Translations under genes and position numbers: made by a program | The notes under the pieces: generated by a model | Seen by the model: only the letters and a program-made list of their open reading frames with translations | Told to the model about the DNA's origin: nothing | The model's database searches: none | NCBI RefSeq assembly: GCF_001632365.1 | Contig: NW_024468544.1 | Coordinates: 130,978 to 194,977 of the forward strand | DNA length: 64,000 bases | Origin: Laetiporus sulphureus 93-53 | Lineage: Eukaryota; Basidiomycota; Agaricomycetes; Polyporales; Laetiporaceae | Reading direction: 5' to 3' | Shown: positions 46,160 to 57,100 of the stretch, in pieces | How the letters are laid out: every line of letters starts with the position of its first letter | Position numbering within the stretch: the first letter of the stretch is position 1

Positions 46160-47016
46160 GAAGGTCTAGTTAAAAATGAAGCCTAGGTACTGCTTGTCCT
46201 TGACTTTGCCAATCTCCCTAACGATCTCGTTCAACCTCTGCTGCTTTCCTATCTCCCTGAAGTTGATCCTGCCTATCTCCAGGCAGCACGTATTGATGAC
46301 CTGTTTCTCGACGAATGTGTATTCGTGAGTTCCCATGTAGAGGTCTGCACAGACCTTGTCTAACTCTGATGCAAGGAGTTGTACCTTCTTTCTGCTATCC
46401 TGGTTGATTATTTCCCAGAATCCTCCTAGTATCAGCTGTAGTCTGAAGCGGGTTGTGGATACCTGCTTCTTGAGTGTCTTGATATGGACTGTGGGTCTGA
46501 CTCTGGATGGGAGGGGGCAAATGGGATGTGTGCTGATTTTCTCAAAGTTGGGGATTGGTCATATCGGCTGTGGGGCTATGATAGTAGGAGGAATGGCGTT
46601 GGAGGTGATGATCTCTGGTGGTGGTCTCAGCTTGTGACTGCCTGTGATGAGACGTTCAGCTCTGGGCTTGTATCATTCAAGCGGGGGGGGTGACTGCAAG
46701 GTCAGCGAATGATGCCTTGGACCCTGATGTGCATAGTGTCTACTACTCTTGTCGCTGCTCTCTGATGATCTGTGGAGGATGCGCCTAGTGATGCTAGAGT
46801 GAGCAGTCTCTCTCTCTCCTTGTTGGTCTCCTGGCACTTGTAATGGGTGTAAAGATTGATCCTAGGGGTGGCCTTGCACTTTGCTGCTTTGGGCTGCTCA
46901 GTGTCTTGCTGAGGCTCACGCCTGGTAGAAGTCAGGTTGGAATGTGTGTCAAAAAAGCCATGCACTATGGCTGAAACTGCTTGTGCTAAAAATATGCAGC
47001 TGCTTGTGTTAAACAC
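46160..47016 (-). pseudogene. Pre-gag open frame (ORF0) of copy III
   Basis: A 104-codon N-terminal piece (46702-47016, with RERLLTLASLGASSTDHQRA) and a shifted C-terminal piece with EYTFVEKQVI, EIGRINF and KVKDKQYLGF-like residues. It begins without ATG and ends just before gag, as in the other copies. No recognised domain. Confidence 0.5.
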
Positions 47017-47052
47017 TAAGCAGGGGTGCAGAAAATGTCAGATTGTTTCCAA

Positions 47053-47751
47053 TGTCACAGTGATGCTGGACAAGAGATCAAAAGACTAAAAAAGGAACAG
47101 TCATGTGGAACGTGCCACCCTAATCCCCCTGATCTCAAATGTGGCTGAAAAGCCTAACACTCAGTAGCTGGGTAGCAAGCGTATGGAAAAATGATAGATA
47201 TATAATGGGGCTTGGAAAGCTCAGTGGTCGACTGGGTGATAGACGAGGAGAAACAATCTGAGTTTTTGTCCTCTTCATGCTGATCTTATATACATGTACA
47301 GTGGGCTATCTTACCTAAGCTACCTATTTACGGGTATAAGCTAATGGCTGTACATGAAACAATGGAATGTCCGAAAGTAGAACAATAAGTGAAAAGATCG
47401 ATGGCTGTCGCAGCAATGTGTGTGAACATCGTGCCTATCTTAGTTTCCCTTTGTTCTCTGGTGTGAACATTATGCCTATCTGGGCTTCTGTCTAAACTAA
47501 TAGGAAGTGAAAGGCTGATGCTTAACAATAGTCCTTGTTTCCTTTGTTCCTGAATGGGTGCCTCTATTGTATTGTGGAATAGACAGGTTCGACCGTATCA
47601 TCCACGGGTCTGGACCATAACATGTGATGTAGACTATCACCTGATCCCTACGTGTCACGTTTGTGGCTGAGTGGCATGGGATATTGATGAAGCATGTGAT
47701 CTGTGATGTGGTAATAGTCAAGTGTGGACTTTGTGGCAAAAATCTGTGACA
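47053..47751 (-). repeat. 5' LTR of copy III (699 bp)
   Basis: Direct repeat of 39715-40413. In sense orientation the next bases are TTGGAAACAATCTGAC, the only copy with a TGG close to the LTR end. Confidence 0.95.
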
Positions 47752-47769
47752 TCAACCATGTCATCGCTT

Positions 47770-48739
47770 TGCTTCAGAATGGCACATCTCTTTGAGAAAT
47801 TGAAGCTTTGAGTGGTCTACACTATTCTACAATCAGTAAACTATGCCTCACACACTGTTTCAACCTTTCTAAGGTCAAAGGAGGATGTCCTTTCATTCTT
47901 ACTACTGCCAATCTTTACTATGCTACTTGACTTATTGGGACTGGCAAGGCTACCACATCTTCTGCTGTGGCCAGAGCTCTTGAAAATGTTACTGGTAGGG
48001 TTGTCAATGCAGAGGTAGTGTGAAGAGGGTTGAAGAAGGCAGGAATGAAGGCTGTAGTAAAGTGAAAAAGATCTTTACTCTTTGCAAGACATCGAAAGGA
48101 GAGGATGGACTTTGCTTTAGCTCACCAATATTGAACTGTGGAGGACTGAAGAAGGGTGGTATGGTCAGATGAGATAAAAATTAACAGGATGGGATCAGAT
48201 GAAAGGTGTGGGTGTGAAAAAAGCCAGGAGAGAGCCTCAGTGATAGGTTGATGGAAGGGACCCAGATGTTTGGAGGTGGATCCTTGATGATGTGGGGCTG
48301 TATGGGCTGGGATGGTGTGGGGTATGCCTGCAAGATTGATGAAAGGATGGATGCAGACCTTTATGTCAGCATTCTGGAGGATGAGCTGCAGAATAGCCTG
48401 GAGGATTAGGGCAAAACTGTGGATGTGGTGTTCCAGCAAGACAATGACCTTAAGCACACCAGCAAGAAGGCCAAGGATTGGTTTGAAGACCATGGTTTCA
48501 GCACTATGATATGGCCCTCTCAATTCCCAGATCTCAATCCCATAGAGCATCTGTGGAGTCACCTCAAAAGGAAACTTGCAGAGTATCAGGAGCCACCAAA
48601 GAGAATTACTGAGTTGTGAGAAAGGGTGGAGAAGGAATGGGAGGCTATTGAAAAGGAAGCATGTCAGAATCTGATTGAAAGTATGCCAAGGAGGGTGGAT
48701 GCAGTGGTGAAGGCAAAGGGAGGCTACACCAAGTATTGA
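47770..48739 (+). pseudogene. Tc1-like transposase (DD34E), inactivated
   Basis: Readable with stops and a few phase changes: an N-terminal helix-turn-helix-like region (ILQSVNYASHTVSTFLRS), a second DNA-binding part (VNAETVRRGLKKAGMKAVVK), then RHRKERMDFALAHQYWTVED and VVWSDEIKINRMGSDE (first Asp), VVFQQDNDLKHTSKKAKDWF (second Asp) and PSQFPDLNPIEHLWSHLKRK (Glu, 34 residues after the second Asp), ending GGYTKY-TGA. The segment 48419-48619 is fully open. Intact homologues cut and paste the transposon at TA sites. Its 5' end may extend into 39554-39714, left of element III. Confidence 0.88.
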
Positions 48740-48768
48740 AAGTATAAGTTTTGTAGAACCTGGATATG

Positions 48769-48971
48769 TGCCACAAAACTATTGATAAGAGTGACCCTCA
48801 AGGATTAGTCAATATCTTCGGATCAGAATATGGTAAAATATGAATAAGGTGCTTTAAGAAGCCATGATAATAGGCTTTCAAATGAGCCCATATTCAATTT
48901 ATTTGACCAATTTGTTGAAGAGATATTTACTACACAAGTTGAAGTGAGCAATCTTATTAACAGTGGTTGTG
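48769..48971 (+). repeat. Right terminal inverted repeat of the Tc1-like element
   Basis: About 203 bp, the reverse complement of 39343-39553 at roughly 80% by eye. The outer end is decayed (GTGTA at 48969-48973). Confidence 0.75.
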
Positions 48972-51202
48972 TATGTGTGCATTATACTTTCATATGTCAT
49001 TATACAAAACATCTTTGCTTGGGCCACTGATCATAGTTTTGATGATGCAAGTGACCCTGGACATTGGTTACACATATACCTAAGACATTATAGTCTATAT
49101 GGCTCACTGTGAAGAGAATATCTCCCATTGATAGATGCAGCATTAAATTGCAAACATTGTCTGAGTTGAATTGTGCACTGCGTGACAATGGAGCATCCTT
49201 AGGTGTGTCTGTTCTGCATGGTTTCACTCAATTGCATTAATTTGATATAGAGCAGAACAACTATCACTCTAACTCAATTATTTCCTTGACCTCAATGAAC
49301 TCATCCTCACTATCAGAAGAAACATAGCTGTTGTCACTAGCCAACCCTTTGATACAACCCTCATCCTTCTGCTTCTTCACTGGAGGCTCATCATCACTCT
49401 TCAACTCCACTATGATGGCCTTTTCTAATTGATGCTGTGAGTGACAAGTGAGCATTAGCACAAACTTATATGCTTATATTTGCAAAGGCTGTTAGAGCTT
49501 CCCTGCTCAAATTTAGTAGTCATTGTCAAACAGCTCTATATTCTAGCTTCAACTTAAAAGACATTACAATCATGCTGTGTAAGACTAATCTCCTATGATT
49601 GGTGTCTCTGCTTCACTTTTCAGAAGCTCATGCCACCTCTGGTCAGTGAATATTCAATAATTTACACTCTAGTGAAGGAACACCAGCAATGTATGCTCAT
49701 GAAGAATGCCTTATTAAGACAATGACTTATGAAAGAAAAGAGTGCTGTTCAGTGAAATCTCACTATTTAACAATTATGATATTCCATGCTTAATAGTGAT
49801 CTGGATTTGCCTTTGTGGTTACCAGCTCTGGAGGGGACTTTGAGTCACCACTAGCTCATGGAGGAACTTAACTACAATGTATCAGAAATGCTATGTCATA
49901 GCATGTAAATGTATGTTTATACAACTACATTAAAAATCAGTTTGTACAGGGATGAAGGAAGTGAGAATTTCTCAGGGTATAAAAGATGTAACTGACTGGT
50001 CAAGTCTTGTCACATGAGGACAACATGGGCTGTGACAGCAATGATACATATAATGAGGCGTATAATGATGACAAGCAAAACACATATGACCAATTTCTCT
50101 GCAGAGTCATCTGATATAGAAGCATCACTGTTTTTCTGAAGATGGGTCAGGAGCAAAGCAGATGTTACCATATGGGCATGACAATACCTTGGTGTGAAGT
50201 CATGTTTGATACTCAGCAGATTCTGATGTATGAAGCTGACATTTGTCTGAGACATCTTCATCAGCAATGAAACAAGTCGATCAAAAAGGGAGAACTTACT
50301 TTGAGGTGGAGTTCAGTGTGGTGAGGTCTGTCACAATTTCATGATCATGATGCCTCCTAGGCCTCAAAAGCCAACACACCCTCTTGAGCCAACCACCTTT
50401 CCAGCTGCCTTTTTCACAGCTCTTTCTGTGCTATCTGGCACTTCTGTGATCTGTTGCATTTCTATAGCACCCTGGATACAGGTGCTCCTCTTGTTCTGAT
50501 GTCTCACCCTATCCCAGCTCTGGAACTTTACATGTGATCTTGCATTCACATCACCTTCTCAACATGCACAGCCTGGGGTCTCCAACCCCCCCCTCCTCAC
50601 CATGCCCTGCACTCACATCCATGCCTGGGCTAGGATAACCCCCTCTTCCCTTCTCACTCTTCAATAGATGCTACACAACCTAATTCAGATGCCTCACACC
50701 AGCATCTCCTCCACCCCCACCTACTTCCTACCCTTTCAACCATCCATTCCTTATGCTTTCACCTCGAACAGCTTGGTGCACAGCACCATGATGTCATGTC
50801 AAAGAAAATCAATGTCAAAGAAGGTCAGCCCAGAGTATAACTGAGAGTTTCAGAGTGACAATGACTCATTTGTGTTGAACAACAGGAGCCAAGACCAGTG
50901 CCACATCCAATTACTATTGAACACCACTGGGGATTTAGGTACAAATGAGTGAGGAACACTCTCACCTAGCTACCCCTTTTATATCATGACACTTCGAGGC
51001 AGGTGGCACAGCTCACATATCAGGCACTTATTCAACTACCATTTTTGCAGCCTCTGTACCCTGTCCAGTGTCTCTGAGGTCTGCCACCATGCCATGGTGC
51101 CTCCCAGGCTCTAAAAGCCAACATTAATGTCTATTGAATGAGTAGTAATTTAGATTTATATCAGAACTTCTCTGAGAACAATTACTCCTATCAATCATGA
51201 TG
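48972..51202. other. AT-rich locus without a convincing gene
   Basis: A minus-strand 65-codon frame (49264-49461) encodes an acidic, Lys-rich tail (PPVKKQKDEG then SDSEDEFIEVKEIIELE) that could be a terminal exon; I cannot extend it. Two related short segments around GCCTCCTAGGCCTCAAAAGC occur at about 50355 and 51095, suggesting an old duplicated repeat. Nothing else supportable. Confidence 0.35.
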
Positions 51203-52140
51203 TTAGTGGCAGGGAAAGTTCAGATACCTTTCTTGTATGGTGGCAGCACAGTACTCACATATGAAGGAGGATGTGTCACTGACAGCCTCATCCCATGGTG
51301 GTAGTAACACATTACAGGAGCTAGTGCTTTCACTAATAAGCTTGTCACAGATGCTCCACAATTTTGCTCTGCAGATATTTTTTACTGACACATGGTATCA
51401 GCTTTTGATTTAAAGCTGTGGGCTCTGAACTTATTGATGTGCCACTATAGGTCTGCACATCCATTGATGCACCTCACCAGGTCTTTGAGGTCCAATACAT
51501 ATATTACTCTGTCACTGTCTATTACTCCATTGATGAGATGTCTTGAATCCAATTGAGAGCAAAGGTAGAAGGTGATGGAAAGCATAAAGTCTGTTTGCGT
51601 GAGGCAGGCAAACCAGATTATGATGATGGCATCTTCAGCCTCAGCAGTCCTTTTCATCTGATCACTGTCAGCATAGACTTTGAGAAACATGTCTGAGTCT
51701 TCCAGAAAGCCAGTCTTCATACAATCTAAAGCACTTGCACATATAGCTATCATCTCATATTTGTGTTTTCTGTGAATGAGTGCAGCTAGCATTCAGAATT
51801 CTCATCGAGCATCAAGGCCTAAAACACTTCCAGCAAAGTGTCAGTGATCACTTCTAAGCCACTGAGATAGCTATGATATCTCATGTTCTCACCTGCTTCC
51901 ATCATATAGGGCTTTCAACAAGCATTGAACATCATGCAAACAGTTAGACAGATGCATGACAGGGCAGCCATCAATCATCTCTGCACCTTCAGGCTAAGGT
52001 ACTTCAAACATAATGTACACCAGCATAAATGTGCATCTAAGGTTAGAGGCCTCATAAACTGTAACAATAAAATCTGTATATGCAATAAATTGACAGAGGC
52101 AAAGCTTTTAATTACATGCTACTCTAAGTCTCACAAATGA
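51203..52140 (-). pseudogene. BTB/POZ-domain protein gene (left copy of inverted pair)
   Basis: Reading leftward: YIMFEVP-stop-PEGAEMIDG, then CPVMHLSNCLHDVQCLLKAL and YDGSR match the second half of fungal BTB/POZ domains. A GT-AG intron (51892-51819) follows. Then a 115-codon frame (51445-51792) with LIHRKHKYEMIAICASALDC and DAIIIIWFACLTQTDFMLSI, and a last piece (51203-51391) with CRAKLWSICDKL and ICEYCAATIQERY, match the C-terminal region of the large Agaricomycete BTB family, as I remember it. An in-frame TAG in BTB, TGA before MLAAL and a phase mismatch at the intron indicate decay. Such proteins are thought to act as adaptors; the function here is unknown. Confidence 0.6.
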
Positions 52141-52170
52141 AAGGTGAGCTACATAATGTGACATCAACCT
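51366..52170. repeat. Left arm of a long inverted repeat (805 bp)
   Basis: Collinear with 53056-53861 in reverse complement (coordinates sum to 105226 over most of the length, with one 1-bp indel near the outer end). Only a handful of differences by eye. Confidence 0.95.
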
Positions 52171-53055
52171 GGCACACTTGACATTTTATTTTGAGGTTTA
52201 CCTCTTTGAGCCATCATAACTAATGATGGCTGATGTTTTGTGCCAGTCATCACAGGGTGGTTAAGAAAATAAAGTTAATCTGTACTTTGAGATCTGACTC
52301 ACATGATAAAATATTTGTCATACATTTTATAACATCACATAAACTACTTTATTAGGATGAAGCCCCCTTTTGCTCAATGAATGAATGAGTAAAAGACTAA
52401 TGCAGTCAGCCATCTGTTTCATATTACATGACTTTATCTTATCTCTGATATGTTCCATGCCTGATATATAATCAATCAGGTGCATGCGAAGAGCAAGCTG
52501 CCCTCTGAATTGCCATAATGCAGTACCAGAGATAATTTAGACATCACACAATTAAACATCATATCTACTCACTGAATTATGCTTTCTCCTCTATAATTCT
52601 GCAGCATTTCAATCATATGCTGCATGCACTTGTACACCTTAAACATGATAGCCTGTTAAAGCATAAGAAAAATGAGTATAACACTAATCATCATCATCAG
52701 GTTGCCCTCATACCATCAGTAACCATCATTTATCACTCACACCTCACAGCCATAATATTTACATGAACCTGGTTGGCAGACTGATCACAGAAAGAAATCA
52801 CAAGGCCTACTGGGTTATTGGGCTACGTTGTGCACCTCTACCCTTCCTTAAACCTTTTAGCAATAATGACACATGATGTTCTATCTAAGCCCTTATTAGT
52901 CATGCTTCTCTTCTCACCCATGCATGCACCTTCTTTTGACAGCCCTGTTATGCATCCCTACTTGCACATCCCTTGACAATGCTTGTCATTGCCTTTCTTG
53001 TTTTCTCCATGTCAGGTAATGAAACCTTCATCATGCTGCAGAAGTGCCTCTGTAT
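52171..53055. other. Spacer between inverted-repeat arms
   Basis: 885 bp of AT-rich sequence. No frame with recognisable content. Confidence 0.5.
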
Positions 53056-53861
53056 AGGTTGATGTCACATTATGTAGCTCACCTTTCATTTGTGAGACTT
53101 AGAGTAGCATGTAATTAAAAGCTTTGCCTCTGTCAATTTATTGCATATACAGATTTTATTGTTACAGTTTATGAGGCCTCTAACCTTAGATGCACATTTA
53201 TGCTGGTGTACATTATGTTTGAAGTACCTTAGCCTGAAGGTGCAGAGATGATTGATGGCTGCCCTGTCATGCATCTGTCTAACTGTTTGCATGATGTTCA
53301 ATGCTTGTTGAAAGCCCTATATGATGGAAGCAGGTGAGAACATGAGATATCATAGCTATCTCAGTGGCTTAGAAGTGATCACTGACACTTTGCTGAAAGT
53401 GTTTTAGGCCTTGATGCTCGATGAGAATTCTGAATGCTAGCTGCACTCATTCACAGAAAACACAAATATGAGATGATAGCTATATGTGCAAGTGCTTTAG
53501 ATTGTATGAAGACTGGCTTTCTGGAAGACTCAGACATGTTTCTCAAAGTCTATGCTGACAGTGATCAGATGAAAAGGACTGCTGAGGCTGAAGATGCCAT
53601 CATCATAATCTGGTTTGCCTGCCTCACGCAAACAGACTTTATGCTTTCCATCACCTTCTACCTTTGCTCTCAATTGGATTCAAGACATCTCATCAATGGA
53701 GTAATAGACAGTGACAGAGTAATATATGTATTGAACCTCAAAGACCTGGTGAGGTGCATCAATGGATGTGCAGACCTATAGTGGCACATCAATAGGTTCA
53801 TAGCCCACAGCTTTAAACCAAAAGCTGATACCATGTGTCAGTAGAAAAATATCTGCAAAGC
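53056..53861. repeat. Right arm of the long inverted repeat (806 bp)
   Basis: Mirror image of 51366-52170. It ends exactly where the LTR of element IV starts, so the original arm was probably longer. Confidence 0.95.
53086..53861 (+). pseudogene. BTB/POZ-domain protein gene (right copy, cut by element IV)
   Basis: Same content as the left copy on the opposite strand: the BTB C-terminal half, then the 115-codon frame (53434-53781), which differs from the left copy by one residue (VLNLKDL for VLDLKDL). The terminal segment with CRAKLWSIC is absent because element IV begins at 53862. The outside of element IV does not resume the gene. Confidence 0.6.
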
Positions 53862-54571
53862 TGTCACAGATTTTCGCCACAAAGTCTGCACGTGACTTTT
53901 CTCATGCCACAGATCATGTGCTACACCAATATCCCATGCCACTCAGCCACAGATGCAATACGTAGGGATCAGGTGATAGTTCACATCACATGTTATGGTC
54001 CAGATCCGTGGAAGATACGGTCGGACCTGTCTATTCCAGGATACAATAGGGGCACCCATTTGAGAACAAAGGGAACAAGGACTATTGTTATGCATCAGCC
54101 TCCCACTTCCTATTAGTTTAGCCAGAAGCTTAGATGTTCTCACCGGAGAACAAAGGGAAACCAAGATAGGCACAATGTTCGCACACATTGCTGCGACAGC
54201 CATCAATCTTTCCACCTATTGTTTTACTTCTGAACATTGCATTGTTTCATGTATGGCCATTAGCTTATACCTGTAGATAGGTAGCTTAGGTAAGATAGCC
54301 CGCTGTACATGTATATAAGATCAGCATGTAGAGGATGAAACTTCAGATTGTTTCTCCTCGTCTACTACTGTAGCACCCACTGAGCTTTCCAAGCTTCTGC
54401 ATATATCTTTCACCCTTTCATATGCTTGCTTCACCAACAAGTAAGTGTTAGGCTCTCAAGCCACTTAAGGGATCAGGGGGATCATTTGGGATCAGGGGCA
54501 TCAGGGCAGCATGTTCCATGTGACCGTTTCTTTTTAGTCTCTTTGATCTCTTGTCCAGCAGTGCTGTGACA
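53862..54571 (+). repeat. 5' LTR of copy IV (710 bp)
   Basis: Starts TGTCACAGATTTT, ends GCTGTGACA. A TATATAAGATCAG sequence at about 54312 is a plausible TATA box for the element transcript. The next bases are TTAGAAACAATCT. Confidence 0.95.
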
Positions 54572-54607
54572 TTAGAAACAATCTAACATTTTCTGCACCC
54601 CTGCTTA

Positions 54608-55466
54608 GTGTTTAACACAAGTGGCCGCATATTTTCAGCGCAAGCAGTTTCAGCCATAGCATATGACTTTTTTGACACACATTCCAACCCAACTTCTATC
54701 AGGCGTGAGCCTCAGCAAAACACTGAGCAGCCCAAGGCAGCAAAGCGCAAGGCCACCAAGGCAGAAGATCCCTATGCCAGCTACAAATGCCACGAGATGA
54801 ACAAGGAGCAAGGAAGGCTTCTCACTCTAGCATCCCTCAGAGCTTCATCCACAGATCATCAGAGAGCAGCGGCAAGGGTAGTAGACACCACGCACATCAG
54901 GGTCCAAGGCATCATTCACCGACCTCGCAGTCACACCCCCCCACTCGAACAATACAAGCCCAGAGCTGGACGTCTCACCACAGGTGGTCGCAAGCTGAAA
55001 CCACCCCCCAGAGATCATCACCTCCAACGCTGTTCCCCCCATCATTGTCGCTCCACAGCCAGTGTGACCCCTTCCCAACTTTGTTAAAGTCAACACACAT
55101 GCACGACCCATTTGCCCTCTTCCATCCAGAATCAGGCCCACCATCCACATCGAAATGCTCAAGAAGCAGGTCTCAGCCATCCGCTTCAGACTGCAACTGA
55201 TATTAGGAGCATTCTGGGAGAGGATTGATTAGAATAGATGAAAGAAGGTACAACTCCTTGCATCGAAGTCAGACAAAGTCTGCGCAGACCTTTACATGGG
55301 AACTCGTGAATACACCTTCGTCGAGAAACAGGTCATCAACACGTGCTGCCTGGAGATAGGCAAGATCAACTTTAGGGAGATAGGAAAGCAACAGAGGTTG
55401 GACGAGATCATCAGGGAGATTGGGAAAGTCAAGGACAAGCAGTACCTAGGCTTTATTTTTAACTAG
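54608..55466 (+). pseudogene. Pre-gag open frame (ORF0) of copy IV
   Basis: Starts with GTG (FNTSGRIFSAQAVSA), and the first 159 codons are open. A one-base shift leads to VKVNTHARPICPLPSRI and, after two stops, EYTFVEKQVINTCCLEIGKI, ending TAG at 55464-55466, 17 nt before the gag ATG. Here the codon after GIIH is CGA (Arg), where copies I and II have stops, which suggests the N- and C-terminal parts belonged to one protein of about 285 residues. Confidence 0.55.
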
Positions 55467-55483
55467 AGATTTTTATACACACA

Positions 55484-57100
55484 ATGTCAGAATCTGGTCA
55501 TGCCCAAATGTCCACATTTGCACAGCGAATGCAGGACATAATGCGCCCAAACATCGAGGCACATGACGGAAGCACACCTCGTGCCTCAAGACAAGCATCA
55601 CCAGAGCTGACATCACAAGACTCCGTGTCACAACTCGGAGGACCACCATCCCCAACTCCATCACTACTCCCCACCTACATACCCCCTGCATGGTCATACG
55701 ATGGACACCAATACGAGCATCTTGAAGATGCTATCAGACAGTTTGCATCTGGCGAAGTTCCCAACAATATTCGTGAATGGGTGATCATTGTCATAAAATC
55801 ACTGGTAGACAACGAGCTCAAGAAGATGTTCAATGTACTCGGTGACAAGATGTATGAGCACAAAAGAATTTTTGAGGCCTCAATTGCATCAGCTCAGACT
55901 GAGCGATGACTGAAAGAGGCGGTACTCAAGTCCGAGAATGAGAAACTCTCAAAAAAGATCAAAGCTCAGGACGCACACATGATCGTCCTCAATGATGAGA
56001 TCACAAGCACCCAGGGAGCCATGTTAGACATGGAAAAGAAGATGATGGAACTAGGCAGTGAGAATACCAAGCTGCGTCATGAGTTAGCTTCACTCAAAGC
56101 AAGCAACGTTGCAATGACGCAAGGTTACACCTCCGGCATGGTTCAATCACACCACCCTCACATCAAGATAGCTGAACCTCCACACTACTCAGGCAAAGGA
56201 AGTCTGGAGGACTGGCTCCAACAACTCAGCATATGGATGTGGTGGAATGAAATCAATGATGATGAGCGCAAGATCACCACAGCGCTGCTGCACTTAGAAG
56301 GAGGTGCATTCACTTACATGTCAGAATATGCAACCAAGGCAGCAGCATGGCAGGCACTCGGCACTTGGGAAGACTTCATTGACATCCTCAAGGTAAACTA
56401 CAGGACCCTCGACCTGGACAAGGATGCGCAACAACACCTGAAGGAGATTTGCACAAAGACCTACCCCACGATGGTCTCCTTCACAGAACAATTCCACCAG
56501 TGGGCCACTAAGACCAACTTAGGGCACACTGCACTCATCAGTTATATCGCTGAACATCGGAGCAAGGACATATGACAGGCAATGGTAACTCAAGACAGCC
56601 TAGGGATCGCAGATCCGATCACATGGCCAGAGTACCTCGACCTCTGTCTCTAACTCGAATCCAAGTTCAGGGCCGATAAGGCAGGACAGCATGGAATGGC
56701 AACAACACCATCACTAGCACCAAGAGCCCGAAAGGATCCTAATGCAATGGACGTGGACCATGTGTCCCAACTCACCAAGGAACAAGAAAGCTGGCTGGAA
56801 AAAAAGCTCTGTGTACATTGTGGGAAGCATCCCTTTGTATTCAAGCAGAAGTGCCCCAACCCCAAGTACAAAGGCAAACTAGAAATGATCAGATGGGGAC
56901 AAGCAACAAGGGTGATATTGGCACCACCAGCATCAAGCGGTTCCGACAATGGCAAGGCAAGAGAAGAAGCAGTCCATGCCTTCCTCACCAGCTATGACGT
57001 GAAGGAAAAGGATAAAGAGGTGGAACCAGAACCAGCTGTCGAAGCAGCTAGAATCACGGAGGTGGAAAGTGATGAGGATTTTCTTTGGCAGGTTCTCTGA
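55484..57100 (+). pseudogene. gag of copy IV
   Basis: 539 codons in one phase from ATG 55484 (MSESGHAQMSTFAQRM) to TGA 57098-57100, with three stops: TGA 55907, TGA 56572 and TAA 56651. Order: a Ser/Pro-rich N-terminus; EWVIIVIKSLVDNELKKMF; a coiled coil 55920-56105 (EKKMMELGSENTKLRHELA); a capsid-like core; and the zinc knuckle CVHCGKHPFVFKQKC (C-X2-C-X2-H-X7-C, about 56812-56856), then an acidic tail to the overlap with pol. Confidence 0.9.

Larger units (their letters stand above)
39715..47751 (-). mobile_element. Family-A Ty3/gypsy chromovirus-type element, copy III (full structure)
   Basis: Both LTRs are 699 bp (39715-40413 and 47053-47751), flanked by the 5-bp target duplication TCAAC (39710-39714 and 47752-47756). 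The interior, right to left: pre-gag frame, gag, protease, RT with an intact YLDD, RNase H, integrase, chromodomain, partial dUTPase, purine tract. The LTRs differ at roughly 40-50 positions by eye, mostly transitions, so the insertion is not recent. It landed inside a Tc1-like transposon. Confidence 0.95.
39343..48971 (+). mobile_element. Tc1-like (DD34E) DNA transposon split by gypsy element III
   Basis: The left terminal inverted repeat (39343-39553) begins CAGTGACCC after a TA, and the right one (48769-48971) is its diverged reverse complement. The transposase pseudogene (47770-48739) lies inside. Element III occupies 39715-47751, so the transposon itself would be about 1.6 kb, a normal Tc1 size. 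The left half of the interior is 39554-39714. Confidence 0.8.

Noticed and set aside
51925..52140. 71-codon frame present in both arms of the inverted repeat
   Set aside because: It is antisense to the BTB-like exon; its conservation is due to the duplication itself.
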